A DNA stretch of 14,274 nucleotides from Aquificaceae bacterium (GCA_027014185.1 JALWEK010000055.1:1-14274), one strand, 5' to 3'; shown: positions 5,274 to 12,191, numbered from the stretch's first letter. Numbers and translations are program-made. Notes: generated by a model from the sequence alone, not told the origin.

Positions 5274-7634
5274 TTGGATAAGAAGCGTGTTCTCGACGTT
5301 GCAAAGGAGCTTGGACTGAAACCCAAGGAGCTTATCGAGTTTCTCGAGGAGTGGGCCCCACGGGACGACGGGAAGAACTGGTCTAACTTCCATACACTCG
5401 AGGACTTCCATCTGGAGATGATATACCAGGAGTTCGGAGAACCGAAGAAAGAGGAGAAGGAAGCTGCCGTTGCCGTAAAGGAAAGGGAGGAAAAGGAAGA
5501 AGTTCAGGAAGAAGAAGAGGAGATAAAGGTAGAGGAGAAGCCGATAGAGGAGGTTGTGGCCGAGGCCCTTGGAAAGGAGATAAAGGAGAAACCCAGGGAG
5601 GAGCTTAAACCTCCCAAACCCGAGAGGAAGCCAAGGCCTGAAAGGAGACCCGTCAGGGAGTTTAAGAAGCCCCCAAAGTTAGAGGAAAAGCCTAAAGAAG
5701 CTCCCAAACCGGTTGATGAGAAGAAGGAGGAGAAGAAGCCCCAACCTGTAGCTGAGGAAAAGAAGAAGGAGAAGCTCTCTAAAGAGGAGGAGCAGATACT
5801 CAAGAAGCTCCAGCAACAGATGGAACGGGAGAAGAAGAAAGAGGAGAAGAAACAGAAGCAGAAGGAGAAGAAGGAGGACGAGATAAAGATCGTCGAGATA
5901 CACGAGGGGATAACGGTCAGGGAGCTGGCCGATATGCTCGGGGTTCCGGCCAACAAGGTCATGGAGGCCTTGCTCAAGAAGGGAATACTGGCCACCATAA
6001 ACCAGGCGGTTCCAACCGACGTCGCGGTCGAGATAGCCGAGAGCTTCGGTTTCCTGGCCGAGGCTAAGAAGGAAGAGGAGGAAGAGGTACTCATAGAGGA
6101 GATACCAGACAGGCCCGAGGATCTCAAGCCGAGGCCCCCGATAGTTGTCGTTATGGGGCACGTTGATCATGGTAAGACGACACTGCTGGATACGATAAGG
6201 AAGACGAACGTGGCCGAGAGGGAAAAGGGTGGAATAACCCAGCACATAGGTGCATCTCAGGTGAAGCTCCCCGACGGCAGGGTGATAACCTTCCTCGACA
6301 CCCCCGGGCACGAAGCCTTCACGACCCTGAGGGCGAGGGGTGCCCAGATCACCGACATAGCTGTCCTCGTCGTCGCGGCGGACGATGGGGTTATGCCCCA
6401 GACCGTAGAAGCCATAAACCACGCCAAGGCCTTCGACGTTCCCATAATCGTGGCCGTTAACAAGATAGACAAACCCGGCGCGGATCCGATGAAGGTCAGA
6501 AGGGAGCTCTCAGAGCACGGCCTTATACCCGAGGACTGGGGAGGGGATACGGTGTTCGTGGACGTCTCCGCCAAGACAGGCCAGAACGTCGATCAGCTCC
6601 TCGAGATGATAACCTTGCTTGCGGACATACTTGAGCTAAAGGCCAATCCCAACAAGAGGGCCAAGGGCGTGATCATAGAAACCAAGCTGGACAGGAAGAA
6701 GGGGCCAACGGCCACAGTGATAGTGCAGGAAGGGACGCTGCGCGTGGGAGACATATTCGTTGCCGGTATCACCCACGGAAGGGTGAGGGCTATGTTCGAC
6801 GACAAGGGAAGGCAGGTCAGGGAGGCAGGCCCTTCTACCCCGGTGGAGGTGCTGGGATTCGAGGAGCTCCCGGAGGCGGGAGACACCCTTGTTGTCGTTG
6901 AGAATGAGAAGAAAGCGAGGGAGCTCGCTGAGAAGATGAGGGAGAAGAGGGAGAAGGAGGAGAAGCTTGCCCAGAGCGTGAGGCTCGAGGACATATACAA
7001 GAAGATAGAGTCTGGGGAGATAAAGGAGCTCAGGGTTATAGTCAAGGCGGACACGATGGGTTCTCTGGAGGCTCTCAAAAAATCCCTTGAGGAGCTTTCC
7101 ACCGACGAGGTTTCGGTCAGGATAATCCACGGTGCGGTCGGAGGTATAACAGAGAACGACGTTATGCTCGCGAAGGCTTCCGGGGCTATCATCATCGGCT
7201 TCAACACGAGACCCGATCCCAAGGCGAGGGAGCTTATAGAGAAGGAGAAGGTTGATGCCCGGATGTACGGGATAATCTATCAGGTCATAGACGACGTTAA
7301 GAAGGCCCTCCAGGGTCTCCTGGAGCCTGTGGAGAGGGAGGAGGTCCTCGGTTCAGCTGAGGTCAGGGCCACCTTCAAGGTGAAGAAGTTCGGCACAGTA
7401 GCGGGATGCTACGTTCTCGATGGCAAGTTAGTCAGGGGTGCTAAAGCCAGGCTTATAAGGGACGGCGTCGTGGTTTACGACGGTCAGATAGAGAGCCTGA
7501 GAAGGTTCAAGGAGGACGTTCAAGAGGTGGCAAGAGGATACGAATGTGGAGTGAAGCTCAAGGACTTTAACGACGTCAAGGTCGGGGACGTTATAGAATG
7601 CTACGAGATAAAGTTAGAGCAGAGAGAGCTCTGA
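5274..7634 (+). CDS. infB: Translation initiation factor IF-2
   Basis: The GTPase that brings fMet-tRNA to the 30S subunit and promotes 50S joining. From the TTG at 5274 it is 786 residues. Order of parts: an N-terminal IF2_N module ([20 protein letters not shown]); a long Lys/Glu/Pro-rich linker (about residues 60-200) likely to be disordered or helical; a second IF2_N-like module ([23 protein letters not shown]); then the G domain with GHVDHGKT (295-302), DTPGH (342-346), NKID (396-399) and SAK (432-434). Domain II, the linker helix, domain III ([13 protein letters not shown]) and the fMet-tRNA-binding C-terminal domain follow, so the gene looks complete. It lies outside the usual nusA-infB-rbfA group. 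Its end overlaps queE by 37 bases, so the two are probably cotranscribed. Confidence 0.97.
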   Translation: MDKKRVLDVAKELGLKPKELIEFLEEWAPRDDGKNWSNFHTLEDFHLEMIYQEFGEPKKEEKEAAVAVKEREEKEEVQEEEEEIKVEEKPIEEVVAEALGKEIKEKPREELKPPKPERKPRPERRPVREFKKPPKLEEKPKEAPKPVDEKKEEKKPQPVAEEKKKEKLSKEEEQILKKLQQQMEREKKKEEKKQKQKEKKEDEIKIVEIHEGITVRELADMLGVPANKVMEALLKKGILATINQAVPTDVAVEIAESFGFLAEAKKEEEEEVLIEEIPDRPEDLKPRPPIVVVMGHVDHGKTTLLDTIRKTNVAEREKGGITQHIGASQVKLPDGRVITFLDTPGHEAFTTLRARGAQITDIAVLVVAADDGVMPQTVEAINHAKAFDVPIIVAVNKIDKPGADPMKVRRELSEHGLIPEDWGGDTVFVDVSAKTGQNVDQLLEMITLLADILELKANPNKRAKGVIIETKLDRKKGPTATVIVQEGTLRVGDIFVAGITHGRVRAMFDDKGRQVREAGPSTPVEVLGFEELPEAGDTLVVVENEKKARELAEKMREKREKEEKLAQSVRLEDIYKKIESGEIKELRVIVKADTMGSLEALKKSLEELSTDEVSVRIIHGAVGGITENDVMLAKASGAIIIGFNTRPDPKARELIEKEKVDARMYGIIYQVIDDVKKALQGLLEPVEREEVLGSAEVRATFKVKKFGTVAGCYVLDGKLVRGAKARLIRDGVVVYDGQIESLRRFKEDVQEVARGYECGVKLKDFNDVKVGDVIECYEIKLEQREL

Positions 7635-8254
7635 GCGTAAACGAGATATACGAGACCGTACAGGGAGAAGGCCTCCTAGCCGGGACGCCCTCTATCTTCG
7701 TCCGTCTCCAGGGATGTAACCTGAGATGCCCCTGGTGCGATCAGCCCGAGGCCTTGGAGTTCAAGGAGGGTTCTACCCGGGTGGAAGATGTCCTGAGCAA
7801 GGTAAAGAGGTCCCCTTTCAAGCATGTAGTTATAACTGGAGGGGAGCCCTTTACCCACAAAGGTTTACCAGCCCTAGTTGAATCCCTGCTCGAGGAGGGC
7901 TTTTCGGTCCAGATAGAAACGAACGGAACCCTGTGGATACCGGGTATGGAGAGGGTGGCAGGATCGATCCACATAACCTGCTCTCCCAAGGGAGTGGTTA
8001 ACTTCTTCACACATCCCAGGATACTGGAGTTCGCCCGGGAGCTTAAGTTTGTGGTGGACGACGATTTGAGCACCGAGGTCCTTCTCAGGAAGGAATTCGA
8101 GCCCTTCGTGAGGGAAGAAAAGGTCGTTCTGCAACCTGAGGGAAACAAGGAGATATTCTTCAGGAAGGCCCTCTCTATACAGAGGGAACTAGCCTCAAAG
8201 GGCTTCAGCGTTCGTGTTCTACCCCAGATGCACAAGCTCTTAGGTCTGCCTTAG
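7598..8254 (+). CDS. queE: 7-carboxy-7-deazaguanine synthase (radical SAM)
   Basis: QueE converts 6-carboxy-5,6,7,8-tetrahydropterin to 7-carboxy-7-deazaguanine, the ring-contraction step toward preQ0 and queuosine. Seen: YETVQGEG near the start, a substrate-binding signature of this family; the radical SAM cluster CNLRCPWC (C40, C44, C47), spaced C-x3-C-x2-C; and GGEP (81-84), which contacts the SAM amino group. The C-terminal PQMHKLLG is also family-like, and 218 residues is a normal length. The ATG at 7598 lies 37 bases inside infB and has only a weak purine stretch upstream. A later non-ATG start near 7631, next to the infB stop, cannot be excluded, since conserved sequence begins only at about residue 13. 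No other queuosine-pathway gene lies nearby, so the link with infB is probably only cotranscription. Confidence 0.92.
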   Translation: MLRDKVRAERALSVNEIYETVQGEGLLAGTPSIFVRLQGCNLRCPWCDQPEALEFKEGSTRVEDVLSKVKRSPFKHVVITGGEPFTHKGLPALVESLLEEGFSVQIETNGTLWIPGMERVAGSIHITCSPKGVVNFFTHPRILEFARELKFVVDDDLSTEVLLRKEFEPFVREEKVVLQPEGNKEIFFRKALSIQRELASKGFSVRVLPQMHKLLGLP

Positions 8255-8274
8255 ATTATTTATGTCCTTTATAC

Positions 8275-8302
8275 TTGCAATAAGTAGGGCTTATACTATA
8301 AT
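8275..8302 (+). promoter_or_regulatory. Candidate promoter of the LysR-type regulator gene
   Basis: TTGCAA (8275-8280) and a consensus TATAAT (8297-8302) are 16 bases apart. The ATG at 8314 follows the -10 box by 11 bases, so any leader would be about 5 bases long, and no Shine-Dalgarno is present. Confidence 0.6.
8280..8294. promoter_or_regulatory. LysR-box-like palindrome in the lysR promoter spacer
   Basis: ATAAG-TAGGG-CTTAT is a 15-base interrupted palindrome with the T-N11-A arrangement typical of LysR-family sites. It lies exactly between the -35 and -10 boxes, where bound regulator would block polymerase. Negative autoregulation by the downstream gene product is inferred. Confidence 0.45.
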
Positions 8303-8313
8303 TAAAGTTTGAT

Positions 8314-9228
8314 ATGATCGATATATCTAAGCTCAAGACTTTCGTTACTGTTGCAGACTTGGGGAGCTTCTCCAAAGCCTCGGAGATCCTATACATAACC
8401 CAGCCGGCGGTAACCCAGCAGATAAAGGCTCTCGAAAAGACCATCGGCGCCAAACTTTTCCAGAGACAGGGAGGGAAGATGTGCCTCACCGAAGAGGGAA
8501 AGCGTATATACGAGATAGCGAAGATCCTCCTCGGAAGCTACGAGGGCCTGATGGAGGAGATAGCCAAGATAAAGAAGGATCTTAAGGATACGCTCTTTCT
8601 GGGGGTTAGTGCCACGCTGAGCGAGTACATAATACCTACGCTGATAGCCGAGTTCCACAAAGAGTTTCCCAGCGCAACGGTGAAGATCTTTACGGGAAAC
8701 TCGCACGACGTGGAGGAGGGACTTCTATCGGGAGTACTGAACCTGGGAATAATAGAGAGAGAGCCCTCCAACAAGTTCGTGAGCGTTCCCTGGCTCGAGG
8801 ACGAGATAGTGTTCTTCACCTACCCCGGGAGCCCGGTGGCCCAGAAGGAGGAGATAGAACCAGAAGAGCTCTACGACATAGACCTCGTGATGAGGGAGAT
8901 GAACTCCGGAACTAGGAAGATAGTTAGGGAAGCCTTGGAAAAGCTCGGCATAGTCTTTGAGAGGTTGAACATAAAGATAGAGGCGAACAACAGCAGAACC
9001 ATAATGAACATAGTCAAGGGAGGGTACGGAGCCTCCTTCCTCTCGAAGGGCCTGATCCTTAGGGAGATAGAGAGCGGGAACGTAATTCCTGTCAATATTA
9101 AGGGCTTCAAAGTTAAGCGAAGGTTCAACATAATCTATCCGAAGAACTCAAACATAACCTTCCTGTCGAGTAACTTCGTCAAGTTCGTGCTCACCAAGAC
9201 ACAGGAGATAGTTCCAGAGAGGGTATGA
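8314..9228 (+). CDS. LysR-family transcriptional regulator
   Basis: A 304-residue protein of standard LysR length. Residues about 4-63 form the winged helix-turn-helix (LKTFVTVADLGSFSKASEIL, then ITQPAVTQQIKALE and GAKLFQR). A linker helix and a two-lobed periplasmic-binding-like effector domain follow from about residue 90 (LFLGVSATLSEYIIPTLIAEF). The pattern resembles the CysB/CysL/CbbR-like branch, but the effector cannot be told from sequence. A T-N11-A palindrome within its own promoter suggests autoregulation. The last four bases overlap the start of the HAD gene (ATGA), so the two form one operon. The usual divergently transcribed LysR target gene is absent; upstream is the end of queE in the same direction. 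Confidence 0.9.
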   Translation: MIDISKLKTFVTVADLGSFSKASEILYITQPAVTQQIKALEKTIGAKLFQRQGGKMCLTEEGKRIYEIAKILLGSYEGLMEEIAKIKKDLKDTLFLGVSATLSEYIIPTLIAEFHKEFPSATVKIFTGNSHDVEEGLLSGVLNLGIIEREPSNKFVSVPWLEDEIVFFTYPGSPVAQKEEIEPEELYDIDLVMREMNSGTRKIVREALEKLGIVFERLNIKIEANNSRTIMNIVKGGYGASFLSKGLILREIESGNVIPVNIKGFKVKRRFNIIYPKNSNITFLSSNFVKFVLTKTQEIVPERV

Positions 9229-9926
9229 GAGCGGTTATCTTCGATGTGGACGGCGTCATAGTGGACGTCCGTGAGAGCTACCATCTGGCCATAAAGGAGA
9301 CGGCCGAGTTTTACCTCAAAAGAGAAGTGCCTCTTGAGGATATAAAGAGGATAAAGTTCTCTAGAGGCATAAACAACGACTGGGACGCCACCTACGAGGT
9401 GATAAAGGACTTCGGTGGAGAGGCAGACTACGATGAGTTGGTCAGGGTGTTCACGGAGATCTACGAGAGGCTCAAGTACAGGGAAAAGCAGATCCTCTCT
9501 AGGGAGTTTTTCAAGAGCCTGAAGGACGCTGGGGTGATCCTCGGTATAGTTACAGGAAGACCTAAAGGGGATCTTGAGTTCGTTCTGGACAGGTTCGGGA
9601 TCGGTGAGTTCTTTAACTGCACGGTGGACGAGGACGATGTGGTGGACAAGAACCTAAGGAAGCCCCATCCGTTCCCGCTCCATCTCTGCATGGAGACCTT
9701 GGGGGCCGAAGAGGGGATATACGTGGGAGACAACAGGGCGGATCTCGAGATGGTTTCTTACTACAGGAAGATGTACGGAAAGCCCATGAAGTTCGTCCAC
9801 TTCAATAAGGTTGTGGAGATGGATCTGCCCGCGGACTTCTCCACCGGAAACGAAGAGGAGCTCAGGAACTACCTTCTTCGAGAGGTTTTCCAGAGTCGGG
9901 AAGCAGAACAGGTATCCCCTCTTTGA
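9225..9926 (+). CDS. HAD-superfamily phosphohydrolase
   Basis: A 233-residue hydrolase of the haloacid dehalogenase superfamily, subfamily I. Catalytic motifs are all present: DVDGV with nucleophile D7 and acid/base D9 (motif I), T110 in VTGRP (motif II), K146 in RKPHPFP (motif III) and GDNRAD (D169, D173; motif IV, metal binding). Residues about 15-90 form the helical cap. The opening VDVRESYHLAIKETAE resembles the group of HAD-IA proteins associated in cyanobacteria and archaea with histidinol-phosphate aminotransferase; that comparison is from memory. The substrate is unknown. The start overlaps the end of lysR by four bases, indicating translational coupling. The last 65 bases overlap the convergent Trm112-like gene, so the C-terminal tail (REVFQSREAEQVSPL) is encoded opposite that gene and is probably not conserved. 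Confidence 0.88.
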   Translation: MRAVIFDVDGVIVDVRESYHLAIKETAEFYLKREVPLEDIKRIKFSRGINNDWDATYEVIKDFGGEADYDELVRVFTEIYERLKYREKQILSREFFKSLKDAGVILGIVTGRPKGDLEFVLDRFGIGEFFNCTVDEDDVVDKNLRKPHPFPLHLCMETLGAEEGIYVGDNRADLEMVSYYRKMYGKPMKFVHFNKVVEMDLPADFSTGNEEELRNYLLREVFQSREAEQVSPL

Positions 9927-10041
9927 TCTCGTAATAAACCCTGCAACCGTTGCAAACTAACCTCCCCTTGTCCTCCTCGTAAACCAGATCTCCCTTGCAA
10001 ACGGGACAGGCGAGGATCTCCAGTAGCTCTTTGCTCAGCAT
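9862..10041 (-). CDS. Trm112-like zinc-ribbon protein (UPF0434 type), 59 residues
   Basis: The protein begins MLSKELLEILACPVC and carries two CxxC knuckles, CPVC (C12, C15) and CNGC (C30, C33), followed by YYEIKEGIPVLLP, a close match to the Trm112/YcaR pattern. Eukaryotic and archaeal Trm112 is a zinc-binding activator and partner of several methyltransferases that modify tRNA, rRNA and release factor; the bacterial role is less defined. The ATG at 10041 shares its A with the TGA of the upstream gene (TGATG), and AAGGAGA lies 7 bases upstream, so coupling is clear. The 3' end overlaps the convergent HAD gene by 65 bases. The gene is short enough to be missed by length cut-offs. Confidence 0.88.
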   Translation of the reverse strand: MLSKELLEILACPVCKGDLVYEEDKGRLVCNGCRVYYEIKEGIPVLLPDSGKPLEEGSS

Positions 10042-10454
10042 CAGGCCGTCTCCTTCACGTACTCCCAGAGCTCGCTCATGAACCTTTTAAACTCGTTAAG
10101 ATCCTTCGTGTTCAACTTCTTAGAGAGTTCCACATCGTCGAAGATGAGCTCGCCGCTCGCCGGAGCGTAGTCTATATACTGGAGGTCGGCCACGTTCAGA
10201 TCGAAGACACACATGTACTGCTGGGCTTCCTTTTTGAAGAAGATGAACTCGGCCTCGTAAGGCTTAGAGACCTTGGTCTCCCACTCGAAAGATCCTCCGA
10301 AGGGATTGAGCCAGTACTGTTCGTTCTCCGCCATGCAGAATTCGGCCCTCTTGACCGACATAAGGTCGTACATCAGTTCGCCGTCCGGTGTCATTACGGC
10401 CCATACCTTGTCGTTCTTGAGGGGGTTGAGCAAAAACTGGACCTTTCCGTTCAT
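10041..10454 (-). CDS. Conserved-looking hypothetical protein, 137 residues
   Basis: I do not recognise the family. The product has no signal peptide or membrane segment, is rich in aromatic and acidic residues, and has a predicted mixed alpha/beta make-up ending in a helix (LNEFKRFMSELWEYVKET). Two cysteines (C40, C82) are not arranged as a metal site. The ATG at 10454 has GGGAGG 8 bases upstream and a consensus TATAAT (10483-10478, minus strand) further up, giving a leader of about 17 bases, so it is well supported as a gene. Its TGA overlaps the ATG of the Trm112-like gene, so it may work with that protein or a Trm112-dependent methyltransferase, but this rests only on position. Divergent from acyP. 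Confidence 0.75.
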   Translation of the reverse strand: MNGKVQFLLNPLKNDKVWAVMTPDGELMYDLMSVKRAEFCMAENEQYWLNPFGGSFEWETKVSKPYEAEFIFFKKEAQQYMCVFDLNVADLQYIDYAPASGELIFDDVELSKKLNTKDLNEFKRFMSELWEYVKETA

Positions 10455-10462
10455 TAAGTGTT

Positions 10463-10483
10463 CCTCCCTTTGGTAATATTATA
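10463..10483 (-). promoter_or_regulatory. -10 box and Shine-Dalgarno of the hypothetical/Trm112-like operon
   Basis: On the minus strand TATAAT (10483-10478) is followed by GGGAGG (10468-10463), which ends 8 bases before the ATG at 10454. No convincing -35 box is seen; it would lie within the divergent acyP coding sequence. Confidence 0.5.
10474..10482 (+). promoter_or_regulatory. Overlapping -10-like boxes for acyP
   Basis: On the plus strand TAATAT (10474-10479) and TATTAT (10477-10482) lie 10 and 7 bases before the acyP ATG, so a transcript would start at or next to the ATG. The only purine run, AAAGG at 10483-10487, is too close to the ATG to act as a normal Shine-Dalgarno. The box overlaps that of the divergent gene. 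Confidence 0.35.
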
Positions 10484-10489
10484 AAGGCT

Positions 10490-10762
10490 ATGCGTTTCAG
10501 GATCTTCGTCTCCGGTCTAGTTCAGGGCGTTGGTTTCAGGGCCTACACTCAGAGGGTGGCCGAGAGCCTAGGTATATCGGGTTGGGTTAGGAACCTCCCC
10601 GACGGGAGGGTCGAGGTGTTAGCTGAGGGAGACGAGGAGGTCCTGTGCCACTTTGTAAAAGAACTCTGGAAAGGGCCGAGATTATCAAGGGTGGAGAGGC
10701 TGGAGATAATAAAGGAGGAAGAAGAGGATGAGCCTCTTTTTGGTTTTTCTATTAAGTATTAG
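10490..10762 (+). CDS. acyP: Acylphosphatase
   Basis: A 90-residue cytoplasmic enzyme that hydrolyses the carboxyl-phosphate bond of acylphosphates such as carbamoyl phosphate or 1,3-bisphosphoglycerate. The family signature is clear: VSGLVQGVGFRAYTQ, with catalytic R17, and GWVRNLPDGRVEV, with catalytic N35. The length is normal, and the last residues (FGFSIKY) form the usual final strand. The ATG at 10490 is preceded by a -10-like box at 7-10 bases and no usable Shine-Dalgarno. The 3' end overlaps the LysM/LytM gene by 35 bases, so the two are cotranscribed. Confidence 0.94.
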   Translation: MRFRIFVSGLVQGVGFRAYTQRVAESLGISGWVRNLPDGRVEVLAEGDEEVLCHFVKELWKGPRLSRVERLEIIKEEEEDEPLFGFSIKY

Positions 10763-11723
10763 CCTCTTTGTGGGGGAGGCCTTCTCGGGCAAGTGCAGAC
10801 TCTACCACAAGGTTAGACCCGGCGACAGCCTCTGGAAGATAGCGGACAGGTACAACCTGTATATAAAGGACATACTCAGGGCGAACCCCAGACTGAAGAA
10901 GTCAAAGTACCTGAGAGTTGGACAGAAGGTTTGCATCCCCTACAAGAAGAAGCGTGTAAAGAAGGTAAGGAAGAAGCGCTACAAAAATGATTACATAGTT
11001 TACCGGGTCCGCCCGGGGGACAGCCTCAAGAAGATAGGTAAGAAGTTCGGCGTTAGCTGGAGAGAGATAAAGAGGTACAACGGGCTCAGGTCGAACATCA
11101 TAAGGGTCGGACAGAAGTTAAAGATACCCAGAAAAAGTGTGTCGAGGAAAAAAGCCCGCAGGAGTTACAGAAGGGGGGATGTGGTCTATGTCAAGTACAG
11201 GGTCCGCAGGGGAGACAGCCTTATAAAGATAGCCAAGAAGTTCGGGGTAAACTGGAAGGAGATAAAGAGGGTGAACGGGCTGAGGTCGAACATAGTGAGG
11301 AGAGGCCAGCTTCTGAAGATACCCGTTCCCAAGAGGGCCTTCGAGAGGAGGTACCTCGACAAACCTAAGATAAGTCTCTCCTTCCTACCCGTGGAAGGAA
11401 GGTTCACGAAGGTCTCGAGGGGGCTCGACATATACGCCTCCTGCGGGGACAAGATAAGGGCCGTGGAGAGCGGCAGGGTGATATACAGCGGGGACGACCT
11501 GACCCCTTACGGGAATATGGTTATAGTCGAGCACCCTGGTTATCTATCCATATACGCTTACAACATGCAGAACCTTGTAGAGAGGGGGGACAGGGTCTCG
11601 AAGGGTGAGGTTATAGCTAAGGTTGGACTGAAACCTGGCTCGGGTAGATGCGCCCTCCACTTCGAGGTGAGGACCAAGGACGGGGCCGTTCTTAACCCCC
11701 TTGAATACTTAGGAAAAAAGTAG
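10728..11723 (+). CDS. Exported protein with three LysM domains and a degenerate LytM (M23) domain, NlpD-like
   Basis: A 331-residue envelope protein. Residues 1-20 are a Sec signal peptide without a lipobox. Three LysM modules (about 25-71, 90-134 and 155-199) bind peptidoglycan glycan strands and are joined by Lys/Arg-rich linkers. A LytM/M23 domain fills about 223-327. Active M23 peptidases coordinate zinc with HxxxD and HxH and use another His in a YAH motif. Here the corresponding positions read SRGLD (S230 for His, D234 kept), YAY (Y278 for His) and CALHFE (A309 for His, H311 kept). With three of the key histidines gone it is probably not a peptidase. NlpD and EnvC are known degenerate LytM proteins that activate amidases at division; a similar role is inferred. 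The ATG at 10728 overlaps acyP, with purine-rich GGAGGAAG upstream inside acyP. Confidence 0.9.
   Translation: MSLFLVFLLSISLFVGEAFSGKCRLYHKVRPGDSLWKIADRYNLYIKDILRANPRLKKSKYLRVGQKVCIPYKKKRVKKVRKKRYKNDYIVYRVRPGDSLKKIGKKFGVSWREIKRYNGLRSNIIRVGQKLKIPRKSVSRKKARRSYRRGDVVYVKYRVRRGDSLIKIAKKFGVNWKEIKRVNGLRSNIVRRGQLLKIPVPKRAFERRYLDKPKISLSFLPVEGRFTKVSRGLDIYASCGDKIRAVESGRVIYSGDDLTPYGNMVIVEHPGYLSIYAYNMQNLVERGDRVSKGEVIAKVGLKPGSGRCALHFEVRTKDGAVLNPLEYLGKK
11001..11129 (+). repeat. LysM copy 2, near-duplicate of copy 3
   Basis: This 129-base unit and the one at 11196-11324 encode almost the same 43 residues. Shared blocks include YRVR-GDSL, KKFGV, EIKR and NGLRSNI, and many codons are identical. LysM copy 1 (about 10800-10940) is much more divergent. 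Confidence 0.7.
11196..11324 (+). repeat. LysM copy 3, near-duplicate of copy 2
   Basis: Partner of the unit at 11001-11129. The two differ mainly by conservative changes (S/N, R/K, Y/V) and synonymous codons, indicating an internal tandem duplication later than the one that produced copy 1. Confidence 0.7.
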
Positions 11724-11729
11724 TAGAAT
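11701..11729 (+). promoter_or_regulatory. Candidate promoter of rplM-rpsI-argC
   Basis: TTGAAT (11701-11706) and TAGAAT (11724-11729) are 17 bases apart. The -35 box lies inside the end of the LysM/LytM gene and the -10 box just after its stop. Predicted start is near 11736, about 21 bases before the rplM ATG. Confidence 0.5.
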
Positions 11730-11730
11730 A

Positions 11731-11748
11731 CTCCCTTCCCGAAAGGAG
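11731..11748 (+). other. Hairpin that includes the rplM Shine-Dalgarno
   Basis: CTCCCTT (11731-11737) can pair with AAAGGAG (11742-11748) around a CCCG loop, with one C-A mismatch. The GGAG Shine-Dalgarno (8 bases from the rplM ATG) would be masked. A transcript begun near 11736 would lack most of the left arm, so masking would affect mainly read-through mRNA from acyP. Folding is inferred. Confidence 0.3.
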
Positions 11749-11756
11749 CGTGGAAG

Positions 11757-12191
11757 ATGAAAACTTACAGGGTTAAGCCCCAAGAGGTGGAAAGGAAGTG
11801 GTACGTGGTTGATGCAGAGGGAAAGGTCCTGGGCAGGCTTGCGAGTGAGATAGCTAAGATACTTAGAGGCAAGCACAAGCCTTACTACCAGCCCGACGTG
11901 GACTGCGGGGACTTCGTAATAGTGGTGAATGCCGATAAGATCAGGGTTACCGGTAAGAAGCTGAAGCAGAAGAAGTACTACAGGCACTCCAACTACCCAG
12001 GGGGCCTTAAGGAGAGAACCCTCGGGTGGATGCTCGAGAACAAGCCCGAAGAGGTGATAAGGCTCGCCGTTAAGAGGATGCTGCCGAAGAACAGGCTTGG
12101 TCACAGGATGCTTAAGAAGCTCAAAGTTTACAGAGGCCCCGAGCATCCCCACACGGCCCAAAAGCCGGAGCCTTTGGAGGTTAAAGCATGA
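11757..12191 (+). CDS. rplM: Large ribosomal subunit protein uL13
   Basis: A 144-residue 50S protein, an early assembly protein. Family features: the N-terminal [19 protein letters not shown], the [19 protein letters not shown] segment, [15 protein letters not shown], and [28 protein letters not shown] near the end. Length matches the family. GGAG lies 8 bases upstream of the ATG. It overlaps rpsI by four bases (ATGA), the usual L13-S9 pairing that ensures equal production. In E. coli L13 represses its own operon; a Shine-Dalgarno hairpin here could be involved, but that is speculative. Confidence 0.96.
   Translation: MKTYRVKPQEVERKWYVVDAEGKVLGRLASEIAKILRGKHKPYYQPDVDCGDFVIVVNADKIRVTGKKLKQKKYYRHSNYPGGLKERTLGWMLENKPEEVIRLAVKRMLPKNRLGHRMLKKLKVYRGPEHPHTAQKPEPLEVKA

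Noticed and set aside
5679..6422. Long minus-strand open frame (247 codons) inside infB
   Set aside because: It is a leucine-rich shadow of the purine-rich Lys/Glu linker in infB, with no motif or ribosome site.
8255..8313. Possible small RNA or riboswitch between queE and lysR (preQ1-type considered because of queE)
   Set aside because: The gap is fully explained by a promoter and palindrome, is downstream rather than upstream of queE, and shows no preQ1-aptamer-like C-rich stem.
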